Shown: in pieces, positions 48,507 through 57,882 of the stretch
Layout: every line of letters begins with the position of its first letter
Position numbering within the stretch: position 1 is the stretch's first letter
DNA from: Isoalcanivorax pacificus W11-5
Lineage (GTDB): Bacteria; Pseudomonadota; Gammaproteobacteria; Pseudomonadales; Alcanivoracaceae
Length of the DNA: 64,000 nucleotides
Assembly: GCF_000299335.2 (NCBI RefSeq)
Contig: NZ_CP004387.1
Coordinates: 620,001-684,000 of the forward strand
Reading direction: 5' to 3'
Notes under the pieces: model-generated
Told to the model about the DNA's origin: nothing
The model's database searches: none
What the model saw: only the letters and a program-made list of their open reading frames with translations
Made by a program: the position numbers and the translations under genes

Positions 48507-48737
48507 TCAGGCCTTGCGCAGCAGCGGGTCAGCGCTGGCTGTTTGCGCACTGGCCGGTGCCGGGCAATCCGGCGCCGGATGCATGGCCTGCAGGCGGATG
48601 CTGTCGGCATCGCCATTGCTGACCGGAGCGCTGAGCAGGGATTCCGGATACTGGCTGAAATCCAGTCCGGTGAGCCGCTGCAACTGCTCCAGTGCCTGCT
48701 CCGGTGCTTTCTCTTCGATGCTGATGACTTTGCCCAT
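48507..48737 (-). CDS. Small protein of unknown function
   Basis: A 76-residue protein. The first 35 residues (VISIEEKAPEQALEQLQRLT) look like a helical domain; the rest is proline/alanine-rich. The ATG is preceded by a GGGGGG run, a possible but odd ribosome binding site. It is convergent with the upstream gene. It is real only if codon bias is trusted; confidence is modest. Confidence 0.5.
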   Translation of the reverse strand: MGKVISIEEKAPEQALEQLQRLTGLDFSQYPESLLSAPVSNGDADSIRLQAMHPAPDCPAPASAQTASADPLLRKA

Positions 48738-48933
48738 AACTGCCCCCCGGCTGTCGTCAGGGGGAGTTATGCCAGAACCATGCCATCCCGTGAATCTCGT
48801 GTTTTCTTAATTAAATCAATGTGATACTTGTCATCGGCGGGCGAGCCGCCACGCTGGCGCCGGCAGTGCCTCCCTGGCCCGGCAGATAGTGACAATTATT
48901 GTGACCTGCCGGTGACGCCAGCGCCCGGGCTTG

Positions 48934-49764
48934 TCAGTCGAGGAAGAAATCCGGCAGCAGTTGTGACTCGGGCAATGACGGGTCCACCTGATAATGGCTG
49001 AGATTCTCGACGCCGTTCTCGCGCAGTACCTGTTCGTCGATAAAAAAGTTGCCGGTGCAGGTGGTGGCGTCCCGGGTCAGGATGACGTGCGCGGCGTCGG
49101 CCATGATCTCTGGCTGCCGCGCCAGGCGAATGCTGGCGTCGCCGCCGATATGGTTCTGTACGGCGGCAGTATTGATCACCGTGCGTGGCCACAGCGCGTT
49201 GAATGCCACCTTGCCGCGATATTCCTCCGCCATCCCGTAGACACACAGGCTCATCCCGTATTTGGCCATGGTGTAGGCACAATGCCGTGCGAACCAGTGC
49301 GCGCTCAGTTTGATCGGCGGCGCCAGGTTCAGCACATGCGGGTTGCCGGCCTGTTTCAGGTGCGGCAGGCAGCGCTGGGTAGCGAGGAACGTGCCACGGG
49401 TGTTGATCTGGTGCATCAGGTCGAAGCGCTTCATGTCCGTGGCTTCGGTAGGGGTGAGCGACAGGGCGCTGGCATTGTTGACCAGGATGTCGATGCCGCC
49501 AAAGGTGCTGACCGCCTGATCCACCGCGGCCTGCACCTGGTCTTCGAAGCGGATGTCGCCCACGCACACCAGGGCTTTGCCACCGGCGGCCTCGATGTCC
49601 TTGGCGGCGGTGTACAGGGTGCCGGGCAGCTTCGGGTGTGGTTCGGTGGTCTTGGCGAACAGCACGATGTTGGCGCCGTCGCGCGCGGCGCGGACGCCGA
49701 TGGTCTTGCCGATACCACGGCTGGCGCCGGTGATGAAGAGCGTTTTGCCTGCCAGATCTGTCAT
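48934..49764 (-). CDS. Short-chain dehydrogenase/reductase (HSDL2-like)
   Basis: A 276-residue SDR from the ATG at 49764, supported by AGGAG 7 nt upstream. The cofactor motif is TLFITGASRGIGKTIGVRAA. The sequence LYTAAKDIEAAGGKALVCVG and the catalytic CAYTMAKYGMSLCVYGMAEE resemble HSDL2-type dehydrogenases, which are linked to lipid metabolism. It is divergent from the AraC-family gene. Confidence 0.87.
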   Translation of the reverse strand: MTDLAGKTLFITGASRGIGKTIGVRAARDGANIVLFAKTTEPHPKLPGTLYTAAKDIEAAGGKALVCVGDIRFEDQVQAAVDQAVSTFGGIDILVNNASALSLTPTEATDMKRFDLMHQINTRGTFLATQRCLPHLKQAGNPHVLNLAPPIKLSAHWFARHCAYTMAKYGMSLCVYGMAEEYRGKVAFNALWPRTVINTAAVQNHIGGDASIRLARQPEIMADAAHVILTRDATTCTGNFFIDEQVLRENGVENLSHYQVDPSLPESQLLPDFFLD

Positions 49765-50003
49765 GAGGGGCTCCTGTTGTGTGTCGCTGCGGGCAGCCTC
49801 GCATGCGGCGTCGGGCCTGCCCATGACCGGAAAGTCCACGGTCGTGATTGGCTTTGCCGCCCGGCCTGGGCATCCCCAGAGGCAATCCGCTATCAGATGA
49901 TGGCTTGCGGAGCGGGGGATCGCACAGGTATCTTTCTGGGGTCGGTCATTTTGGGCCAGCGAGAAACAGGCGGTACGCTGCCCGTGTTGAGGGATTGCAA
50001 GGC

Positions 50004-51023
50004 ATGACCATTCTGAAAATGAACCCGGAAGAGTATTCCTTTGCCGCGGAGTACGTCCCGTTGCTGATCAGCATCCTCGAGAAGCGGGGCATTCCGCAGG
50101 AACACCTGCTGCGCGATACCGGCGTGCAGCCGGCGCTGTGGCGCGAGCCGGGCGCACGCGTGTCCGCCGAGCAACTGGAAAAGGTGATTCGCCGCGCGCT
50201 GTCGCTGACCGGCGACGACTGGCTGGGCTGGGAATTCGGCGCGGCCATGACCATGTCCACACACGGCTTTCTTGGTTATGCCGCCCTCAGCAGCGAGACG
50301 CTGGGGGAGGCCATCGAACTGGCGGTGAAGTATTTCCGCACGCGCAGCACCATTCTTGACCTGCAACTGGTGATCGACGGTGACATGGCCGCGTTGCAGC
50401 TTGAGGAACTGATTTCCCTGAATGACCTGGCGCCGTTTCTGGTGGAGGGGCTGTTCAGCAGCTTTCATTTCATGACCATGAAGGTGCTGCCGGACATGCC
50501 CATTGACGATGGTGAGCTGCGTTTCGCTTATCCCAAGCCGCACTATTTTGATCAGCTCAAGCCGTTGATCCCGGTCCCTTGCCTGTTCGACTGCGCTTAC
50601 CACCAGATGCGTTTCCCGGCCTGGAAACTGAACGAGAAGCTGCATTTTGCCGACCCGCGCCTGGCCAGCATGGCCGCCGCCCAGTGCGAGCAGGAACTGG
50701 CCACCATCAAGGCACCACCGGGCCTGCTCGGGCAGGTGCGACGCATTGTGCTGAGCCATTCAGGGCGTTTCCCGAGTGTGGATGAAGCAGCTTCGGAACT
50801 GCACATGTCCTCGCGCACTCTCAAACGGAAGCTGCAACAACTGGGCACCAGCTATCAGAAGATACTGGATGACCTGCGCAAGGGGCTGGCAGTGGAGCAC
50901 CTGACCCAGACCAGCAGCACGGTGGATGACATCGCGCTGATGCTGGGTTATTCCGATGCCTCGAACTTTGCCCGCGCCTTCCGCCGCTGGACCGGCAGGA
51001 GCCCGACCGATTACCGGGCATGA
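50004..51023 (+). CDS. AraC-family transcriptional regulator
   Basis: A 339-residue protein from ATG 50004 (AAGG upstream). The N-terminal ~200 residues form an arabinose-binding-like effector domain (TMSTHGFLGYAALSSETLGE). The C-terminal AraC helix-turn-helix pair is at VDEAASELHMSSRTLKRKLQ and DIALMLGYSDASNFARAFRR. Such OruR/ArgR-type AraC regulators often control neighbouring catabolic genes, here perhaps the divergent SDR. Confidence 0.9.
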   Translation: MTILKMNPEEYSFAAEYVPLLISILEKRGIPQEHLLRDTGVQPALWREPGARVSAEQLEKVIRRALSLTGDDWLGWEFGAAMTMSTHGFLGYAALSSETLGEAIELAVKYFRTRSTILDLQLVIDGDMAALQLEELISLNDLAPFLVEGLFSSFHFMTMKVLPDMPIDDGELRFAYPKPHYFDQLKPLIPVPCLFDCAYHQMRFPAWKLNEKLHFADPRLASMAAAQCEQELATIKAPPGLLGQVRRIVLSHSGRFPSVDEAASELHMSSRTLKRKLQQLGTSYQKILDDLRKGLAVEHLTQTSSTVDDIALMLGYSDASNFARAFRRWTGRSPTDYRA

Positions 51024-51052
51024 TCCTATTTCTGTATTGACGGAGGTACCGG

Positions 51053-51472
51053 GTGAGCGAACCCGTGATGCTGCATCCCCGCCTGGAGGCGGATACCCAC
51101 GCCATTGGTGAGACAGCGGAATACTGGCTGCGCTGGATGAATGATCGCCGTTTCCCCTGGGTGGTCGTGGTGCCAAAAAAGCCCGGTCTGCGGGAATGGC
51201 ACGAACTGGATTACGACGCCCAGCACGCGCTGCTGGACATGGTCAACCGCTGCAGCCTGCACCTGCAGAACCTGACCGGGGCGGAAAAAATGAACATCGG
51301 CGCGCTGGGCAATCTGGTGCCGCAACTGCATATCCACATCATTGCGCGTCGCAGTGGCGATGCCTGCTGGCCCGGTCCGGTATGGGGCCAAGGCACGCCG
51401 GAGCCCTGGGGCAATGAGCAGCCGGCCTGGCTGCCGGCGCTGCGCGATCGTCTGAGCCAGCGCTGCGCCTGA
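51053..51472 (+). CDS. HIT-family protein
   Basis: A 139-residue protein from a GTG start preceded by GGAGG. The histidine triad is in LVPQLHIHIIARRSGD. HIT proteins hydrolyse nucleotide phosphoramidates or dinucleotides. It follows the AraC gene by 29 nt and precedes a CPXCG protein by 17 nt. Confidence 0.9.
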   Translation: MSEPVMLHPRLEADTHAIGETAEYWLRWMNDRRFPWVVVVPKKPGLREWHELDYDAQHALLDMVNRCSLHLQNLTGAEKMNIGALGNLVPQLHIHIIARRSGDACWPGPVWGQGTPEPWGNEQPAWLPALRDRLSQRCA

Positions 51473-51489
51473 AACGTCGGGAGTGATGC

Positions 51490-51678
51490 ATGCATGAGCT
51501 TGAACCGGTCACCGTCACCTGTCCCTATTGCTGGGAAGCCATCGAGGTGCTGGTGGACCCGAGCGAAGGCGAGCAGGACTACATCGAGGATTGTTCGGTG
51601 TGCTGCAATCCGATCCGCTTCGTGGTGCGGGTGGATGACGGGGGTGTGGTGGTAGAGGCGCTGGGACAGGACGATTGA
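51490..51678 (+). CDS. CPXCG-motif cysteine-rich protein
   Basis: A 62-residue protein with two cysteine pairs, CPYC near residue 11 and CSVCC near residue 35, typical of the CPXCG zinc-ribbon-like family. The function is not known. It is likely cotranscribed with the HIT gene. Confidence 0.88.
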   Translation: MHELEPVTVTCPYCWEAIEVLVDPSEGEQDYIEDCSVCCNPIRFVVRVDDGGVVVEALGQDD

Positions 51679-51725
51679 CTGAAAAAGCCTCTTCGATGAG
51701 GTGCCTCAGGCTATATCAACGGGCC

Positions 51726-52010
51726 CTAAGGCGTTTTCCGGTCGATATGCCCCAGCTCGCGCCCGGGTGCGACCACATCCCGTACCCGCCGTTTCAACTC
51801 GGTGATTTCGGGGAAGCCGCCCTCGGCCTTGCGGTCCCAGACCAGCGTATCGTCTGCCTCGACGCGGAACACGCCACCGGTGGCAGGGCGCAGGGCCACC
51901 TCGGCCAGTTCATCACTGAAGGTCTGTAGCAGTTCCTGCGCCATCCAGGCGGCACGCAGCAACCACTGGCACTGCGTGCAATAGGTAATCACGACACGCG
52001 GGCCCGCCAT
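51726..52010 (-). CDS. SelT/SelW/SelH-family (Rdx) protein
   Basis: A 94-residue thioredoxin-like protein. The redox motif CTQC lies at residues 11-14 in VVITYCTQCQWLLRAAWMAQ, a cysteine version of the selenoprotein W motif. The rest matches the small Rdx fold (TGGVFRVEADDTLVWDRKAE). It lies 3 nt after the YajG-like gene on the same strand. Confidence 0.88.
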   Translation of the reverse strand: MAGPRVVITYCTQCQWLLRAAWMAQELLQTFSDELAEVALRPATGGVFRVEADDTLVWDRKAEGGFPEITELKRRVRDVVAPGRELGHIDRKTP

Positions 52011-52013
52011 GGT

Positions 52014-52598
52014 TCAGGGCTCGTCGTTGCCGGCCAGGAAGGACAGCATTTTCGGGTCGTTGAGCAGGCGCGCCAGCGTGCGCTCCAGTACGTCGTTGAT
52101 CATTTCCTCATTGCGCGAGGCGCTGGGCGTGAGCGGCATGTCATGGGTCACGCTGCTCTGGTAGCGGCCGGTATGTTCGACCTGCGGCCGGCTGGCGATG
52201 GCTTCCACTGTCGCGCTGACCTGCACACGGTTGACCAGATTGCCTTCGCCGGGGGTGTAGCTCAGTTCCGTCAGGCGCACTTCCAGCCCGGTGGCGTCGT
52301 CGGTGGGGTTGTAGGCGTTGAACCCCTGGGCCTGCAGGCCGGCGGTGACCGCATCATAAAGGGCCTTGGGTACGTCATTGCCGGGGCGGATCAGGCTGGT
52401 TTCCGGATAGATGCCGCCCCGGGAGCCGAACTCGTCTTTCTCCCGGGCATCGCGGGCCAGTACGGACACCGGGCGGTTCTCGCCGACATTGGTGCTTTCC
52501 ACTGCAGGCGACGGGGCCAGGTTCACGACCTGCGGGCTGAGTCCGCAGGCGCTGAGCAGGGTGGCGCTGAGCAGGGCAAGCAGGGTGCGGGACATCAT
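52014..52598 (-). CDS. YajG-like lipoprotein
   Basis: A 194-residue lipoprotein: the signal peptide ends in LLSAC, followed by GLSPQVVNLAPSP, which matches the C-x-x-P-Q-x-x-x-L start of the YajG family. The mature part ends ...LNDPKMLSFLAGNDEP. The function is unknown. The second Met (52595) is an equally good start. Confidence 0.8.
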   Translation of the reverse strand: MMSRTLLALLSATLLSACGLSPQVVNLAPSPAVESTNVGENRPVSVLARDAREKDEFGSRGGIYPETSLIRPGNDVPKALYDAVTAGLQAQGFNAYNPTDDATGLEVRLTELSYTPGEGNLVNRVQVSATVEAIASRPQVEHTGRYQSSVTHDMPLTPSASRNEEMINDVLERTLARLLNDPKMLSFLAGNDEP

Positions 52599-52624
52599 GG
52601 GTGTTCCTCCGTGCCGTATGGGGG

Positions 52625-53605
52625 TCAGAACTGGCGTGCGGCGGCTTCTCTGGCCAGTTGTTCCAGTGATTGCCTGTAGAGGGAGTCCGGCACGTCGGCC
52701 AGGGCCTTCAGGGCGATCTCGGTGTGCTGGCGGGCAAGCTGGCGCGTATATTCCAGACCGCCGGCCTGCTGGACAGTTTCAATAATCTCGTCCAGCCGGT
52801 CGAGGCCGCCGGTACGAATGGCATTGCGGATCAGCTCGGCCTGGGCCGGGGTGCCCTCGCGCATGGTGTAGATCAGCGGCAGGGTCGGCTTGCCTTCGGC
52901 GAGGTCGTCGCCGACGTTCTTGCCCAGCGCAGCGACGTCGCCCGTGTAGTCGAGCACATCGTCGATCAGCTGGAAGGCGATACCCATGTGGCGGCCATAG
53001 TCACCGAAGACCTTCTTCGCGCGCCCGGTGGCGGCGTCGCCCTCGACGGCCAGCACGGCGCCGGTCTGTGCGGCGGATTCGAACATCTTCGCCGTCTTGT
53101 GGTGGATCACGCGCATGTAGCGCTCTTCGGTGGTGTCCGGGTCGCGGCAGTTGATCAGTTGCAGCACCTCGCCCTCGGAAATCACGTTGGTGCTCAGCGA
53201 GAGGATGTCCAGCAACACCGGGTGCCCGACCTGCACCAGCAACTGAAAGGCGCGGGAAATCAGGAAGTCGCCCACCAGCACGCTGGCGGCATTGCCCCAG
53301 ACCGCATTCACGGTCGGGCGGCCACGGCGCATGCCGGACTCGTCCACCACGTCGTCGTGCAGCAGGGTGGCGGTATGCAGGAACTCGATCACCGCCGAGA
53401 TGTTCACATGGAAGCCGCCCTGGTAGCCGTTGGCGCGGGCGCTGAGCAGGCAGACCAGCGGGCGCAGGCGCTTGCCGCCGCCCTCGATGATGTACTCGCC
53501 GACCTCACGGATCATCGGCACGCTGGAATCCAGATGGCTCTGGATGAAGCGGTTGACGGCATCGAAATCGTCCGCCACGGGAGCGGAGATGGCTTTGAAA
53601 TCCAT
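52625..53605 (-). CDS. ispB: Polyprenyl (octaprenyl) diphosphate synthase
   Basis: A 326-residue trans-prenyltransferase that makes the ubiquinone side chain. The two aspartate-rich motifs are LLHDDVVDESGMRRGRPTVN and QLIDDVLDYTGD. It is divergent from rplU-rpmA as in E. coli, which supports the ispB name over other prenyl synthases. Its predicted -35 box abuts a miniature element. Confidence 0.95.
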   Translation of the reverse strand: MDFKAISAPVADDFDAVNRFIQSHLDSSVPMIREVGEYIIEGGGKRLRPLVCLLSARANGYQGGFHVNISAVIEFLHTATLLHDDVVDESGMRRGRPTVNAVWGNAASVLVGDFLISRAFQLLVQVGHPVLLDILSLSTNVISEGEVLQLINCRDPDTTEERYMRVIHHKTAKMFESAAQTGAVLAVEGDAATGRAKKVFGDYGRHMGIAFQLIDDVLDYTGDVAALGKNVGDDLAEGKPTLPLIYTMREGTPAQAELIRNAIRTGGLDRLDEIIETVQQAGGLEYTRQLARQHTEIALKALADVPDSLYRQSLEQLAREAAARQF

Positions 53606-53681
53606 GAGGCGTGTGGTTCCAGTGGGGCCAGTGGAGCTACTGCTGCGTTGCTAACTGGTTAGCGGGCGCAAGTTCGCGGCA

Positions 53682-53709
53682 ATGCTAACAGTGGGGGGCG
53701 CTGAGTCAA
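53682..53709 (-). promoter_or_regulatory. Predicted promoter for ispB
   Basis: On the minus strand TTGACT (53709-53704) and TAGCAT (53687-53682) are 16 bp apart, 77 nt before the ispB start. The -35 box overlaps the left CAAG target duplication of the miniature element at 53711-53994, so everything upstream of -35 is now element sequence. Confidence 0.5.
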
Positions 53710-53710
53710 G

Positions 53711-53994
53711 GGAACCTCTGAATAACTCCCCGGTGGTTCTGCGGGCGCTACAGCATGCAGTAGCAAGGCGCGGCGCGCCGGCAATACCCCATTCGGGGCA
53801 CATAGTGGCCGTAGCCCTTGTCAAGCGACGCAACGCGGCTAATGCGTGCTGTAGCGCCCGCCCTGCGGGGCTTTCCGGGCGGCACCTGCTCCGCGTTGCG
53901 ACTTCTCGACGTAGCCCGCTATGCCTTCGAAGTCGCGCCTTGATCAGATGCCGCCCGGAAAGCCAGAACCACCGGGGAGTTATTCAGAGGTTCC
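53711..53994. mobile_element. Structured miniature inverted-repeat element
   Basis: A 284-bp non-coding element. The ends GGAACCTCTGAATAACTCCC... (53711-53741) and its exact complement (53964-53994) form a 31-bp perfect inverted repeat. CAAG precedes (53707-53710) and follows (53995-53998), a 4-bp target duplication. Inside are two more perfect inverted repeats: GCGGGCGCTACAGCA with its complement about 90 nt on, and CTTTCCGGGCGGCA with TGCCGCCCGGAAAG. A related transposase is not in the window. Confidence 0.88.
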
Positions 53995-54044
53995 CAAGGA
54001 AAGCCGCATTCCGGGCGCGGCAGAGGGCGGCCCCGCAGAATGCT

Positions 54045-54074
54045 TGCCGTGGCGGCCTGCAATGGCGTAAAATC
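54045..54074 (+). promoter_or_regulatory. Predicted promoter for rplU-rpmA
   Basis: TTGCCG at 54045-54050 and TAAAAT at 54069-54074 are separated by 18 bp. They lie about 140 nt before rplU and 50 bp past the miniature element, so the core promoter is intact. Confidence 0.5.
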
Positions 54075-54213
54075 CGCGACCCTTATACCCCCTGGGCCGT
54101 CTTGCGGGCAGGGCTATTGAAGAAACCGTCGTCGTGGCTTTCAAGCAGGCTGCTCCTGCCCTCTCAAGGGCCGGCAGGCTCGCCACCGGGGACCCGCTCG
54201 GAGTCAGTGCATC

Positions 54214-54525
54214 ATGTACGCAGTCATCAAGACCGGTGGCAAGCAGTATCGCGTGGAAGAAGGCGATCTGCTGCGCATCGAGAAAATCGAAGCCGGTGAA
54301 GGCGAAACCCTGGAGTTCGGCGAAGTGCTGCTGGTAGCCAATGGCGACAGCATCACCGTAGGCCAGCCGCTGGTTTCCGGCGCCAAAGTGACCGCCGAAG
54401 TCGTGTCGCAAGGCCGCCACAAGAAAATCAAGATCGTCAAATTCCGTCGCCGCAAGCACTATCGCAAGCAGCAGGGCCACCGTCAGTGGTTCACGGAAGT
54501 GAAGATCACCGGTATTGCCGGCTGA
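54214..54525 (+). CDS. rplU: 50S ribosomal protein L21
   Basis: A 103-residue protein starting [20 protein letters not shown], with the C-terminal [20 protein letters not shown] signature. L21 binds 23S rRNA together with L20. It precedes rpmA by 27 nt as in nearly all bacteria. Confidence 0.97.
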   Translation: MYAVIKTGGKQYRVEEGDLLRIEKIEAGEGETLEFGEVLLVANGDSITVGQPLVSGAKVTAEVVSQGRHKKIKIVKFRRRKHYRKQQGHRQWFTEVKITGIAG

Positions 54526-54552
54526 TCCGGGCACAGCGAGAGGTATTGAACA

Positions 54553-54813
54553 ATGGCACACAAAAAAGCTGGCGGTAGTACCCGTAACGGCCGCGATTCA
54601 GAAAGTAAACGCCTTGGCGTCAAGCGCTTCGGCGGCCAGGTTGTGCAGGCAGGTGAGATCATCGTGCGTCAGCGCGGCACCCGCTTCCACGCTGGTGAGA
54701 ACACCGGCCTGGGTCGTGACCACACCATCTTCGCCACCGCCGAAGGCCGGGTGAAGTTCCTGGTGAAAGGTCCGCAGAACCGCAAGTTCGTGACCATCGA
54801 GCCGGTTGCCTGA
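54553..54813 (+). CDS. rpmA: 50S ribosomal protein L27
   Basis: An 86-residue protein starting [20 protein letters not shown], whose N-terminal tail reaches the peptidyl transferase centre. [20 protein letters not shown] follows. The start needs no N-terminal processing (no extra leader of the Firmicutes type). Confidence 0.97.
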   Translation: MAHKKAGGSTRNGRDSESKRLGVKRFGGQVVQAGEIIVRQRGTRFHAGENTGLGRDHTIFATAEGRVKFLVKGPQNRKFVTIEPVA

Positions 54814-54832
54814 GGCCGCGGTCACTGCCGAC

Positions 54833-56154
<1,322 letters not shown>

Positions 56155-56161
56155 GACGAGC

Positions 56162-57280
56162 ATGAGCGGCGACAACAAGGCCCCCGCGCGCTGGGTCATC
56201 AAGATCGGCAGCGCCCTGTTGACCAACAATGGCCAGGGCCTGGATCTGGTCCTGATGCAGGCTTGGGTGGACCAGATGGTGGCCCTGCGCGGGCAGGGCA
56301 TCGAGGTGGTGGTGGTGTCCTCTGGCGCGGTGGCCGAGGGCATGCGCCGCCTGGGCTGGAGCAGCCGGCCTGCCTCGGTGCATGAGCTCCAGGCCGCTGC
56401 TGCGGTGGGCCAGATGGGGCTGGTGCAGGCGTGGGAATCGCGCTTCCAGGTGCATGGTCTGGTCACGGCCCAGGTGCTGCTGACCCACGATGATCTGTCT
56501 GACCGCACCCGCTATCTCAATGCCCGCTCCACGCTGGTGACGCTGCTGGGCCTGAATGTGGTGCCAGTGGTGAACGAAAACGACACCGTGGTCACCGACG
56601 AAATCCGTTTTGGCGACAACGACACTTTGGCCGCGCTGGTGGCCAATCTGGTGGTGGCCGACCGGCTGGTGATTCTCACCGACCAGAGCGGTGTGTTCGA
56701 GCGTGATCCGCGCCAGGACCCGGGTGCACCCCTGATTCGTGAAGCCCAGGCGTCCGACCCGCGCCTGATGGAAGTGGCCGGTGATTCCGGCTCCGGCCTG
56801 GGGCGCGGCGGCATGATCACCAAGATCCGCGCTGCCCGACTGGCGGCCCGCAGCGGCGCGCGGACCACCATCGCCAGCGGTCGCAGCCCGGAAGTGCTGG
56901 CCGCGCTGGCTGCCGGGGAAGCGCCGGGCACCACGCTGCTGCCCGATACCTCAGCCTACAATGCCCGCAAGCAATGGCTGGCTGGCCACCTGCAGATGCG
57001 CGGCCGGCTGGTGCTGGATGATGGCGCCGTACAGCGCCTTCGCGAAGCGGGCTCCAGCCTGCTGCCGGTGGGCGTGGTCAGTGCCCATGGCCAGTTTTCC
57101 CGTGGCGAGATGGTGGCCTGCGAAGACCAGCAGGGCCGGCGTATTGCCTGCGGGCTGGTGAATTACGATCACGAGGAAGCGGCGCTGATCTGTCGCAAGA
57201 AGAGCAGCGAGATTCAGGCCATTCTGGGCTATATGAATGAAGAGGAGCTGATTCACCGGGATAATCTGGTCATCCTGTGA
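56162..57280 (+). CDS. proB: Glutamate 5-kinase
   Basis: A 372-residue protein. The amino acid kinase domain ([51 protein letters not shown]) is followed by a PUA domain (from about residue 275, [20 protein letters not shown]). It catalyses the first step of proline synthesis and is feedback-inhibited by proline in other bacteria. Start ATG 56162; obgE-proB is an established gammaproteobacterial pair. Confidence 0.96.
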   Translation: MSGDNKAPARWVIKIGSALLTNNGQGLDLVLMQAWVDQMVALRGQGIEVVVVSSGAVAEGMRRLGWSSRPASVHELQAAAAVGQMGLVQAWESRFQVHGLVTAQVLLTHDDLSDRTRYLNARSTLVTLLGLNVVPVVNENDTVVTDEIRFGDNDTLAALVANLVVADRLVILTDQSGVFERDPRQDPGAPLIREAQASDPRLMEVAGDSGSGLGRGGMITKIRAARLAARSGARTTIASGRSPEVLAALAAGEAPGTTLLPDTSAYNARKQWLAGHLQMRGRLVLDDGAVQRLREAGSSLLPVGVVSAHGQFSRGEMVACEDQQGRRIACGLVNYDHEEAALICRKKSSEIQAILGYMNEEELIHRDNLVIL

Positions 57281-57317
57281 CGGATGACAGCGGTGGGCGG
57301 TGAGCTCAAGACATAAA

Positions 57318-57342
57318 AAAACCGGCCGAAGCCGGTTTTTTT
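57318..57342. terminator. Bidirectional terminator between proB and rpsT
   Basis: A perfect 9-bp stem AAAACCGGC / GCCGGTTTT with a CGAA loop, an A run on the left and a T run to 57342. Both strands have a T run after the stem, so it can end proB and the convergent rpsT. Confidence 0.9.
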
Positions 57343-57391
57343 ATATTCGCGGCCAGAGGCTCGAAGCCCGCCGCTGGCATTGGCTGCTGCC

Positions 57392-57661
57392 TCAGGCGGC
57401 GGCCAGTGCCTTGATCTTCGCGTTCATGCGGCTCTTGTGACGAGCTGCCTTGTTCGGGTGAAACTTGCCCTTGCGGGTGGCCTTGTCCAGGACCGATACA
57501 GCCGTTTGATACGCTGCTTGAGCGGACTGCTGGTCACCGGACGCAATGGCCGCGTTTACCTTTTTGAGGTAGGTCCGCACCATGGAGCGCATTGCTGCAT
57601 TGTGCTGACGACGCTTCTCCGCCTGACGAGCACGCTTTCGCGCTTGCGGTGAGTTAGCCAA
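57392..57661 (-). CDS. rpsT: 30S ribosomal protein S20 (TTG start)
   Basis: An 89-residue protein [20 protein letters not shown]... ending [17 protein letters not shown]. The only plausible start is TTG at 57661, after AGGAGCAGG; the E. coli gene also starts with UUG. S20 binds 16S rRNA and in E. coli represses its own translation. The upstream in-frame ATGs at 57733 and nearby would add a tail not found in S20. Confidence 0.92.
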   Translation of the reverse strand: MANSPQARKRARQAEKRRQHNAAMRSMVRTYLKKVNAAIASGDQQSAQAAYQTAVSVLDKATRKGKFHPNKAARHKSRMNAKIKALAAA

Positions 57662-57882
57662 GGTCCTGCTCCTGTCGAATTGGGTTGTCATCGTCTGAAA
57701 GCCCCGGATCATGGGGCTTTCAGCGACCGGCACGACAAGCGGATGCTGGACGGGCCGGAAAGACGCGCAACTATGCCGATGCCGGGGGTGAATGTCAATG
57801 GTTGGCGGCGCCCAAAACCGCCGGTTTGCAGTGGCGTACGACGCCCCGAATCGCTACGCTTGCGCGGTTTGATGGAGCAGCC

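Noticed and set aside
51681-51710. Hairpin after the CPXCG gene as a third terminator-targeted insertion
   Set aside because: The stem is only about 4 bp and there is no duplicated copy or element end nearby.
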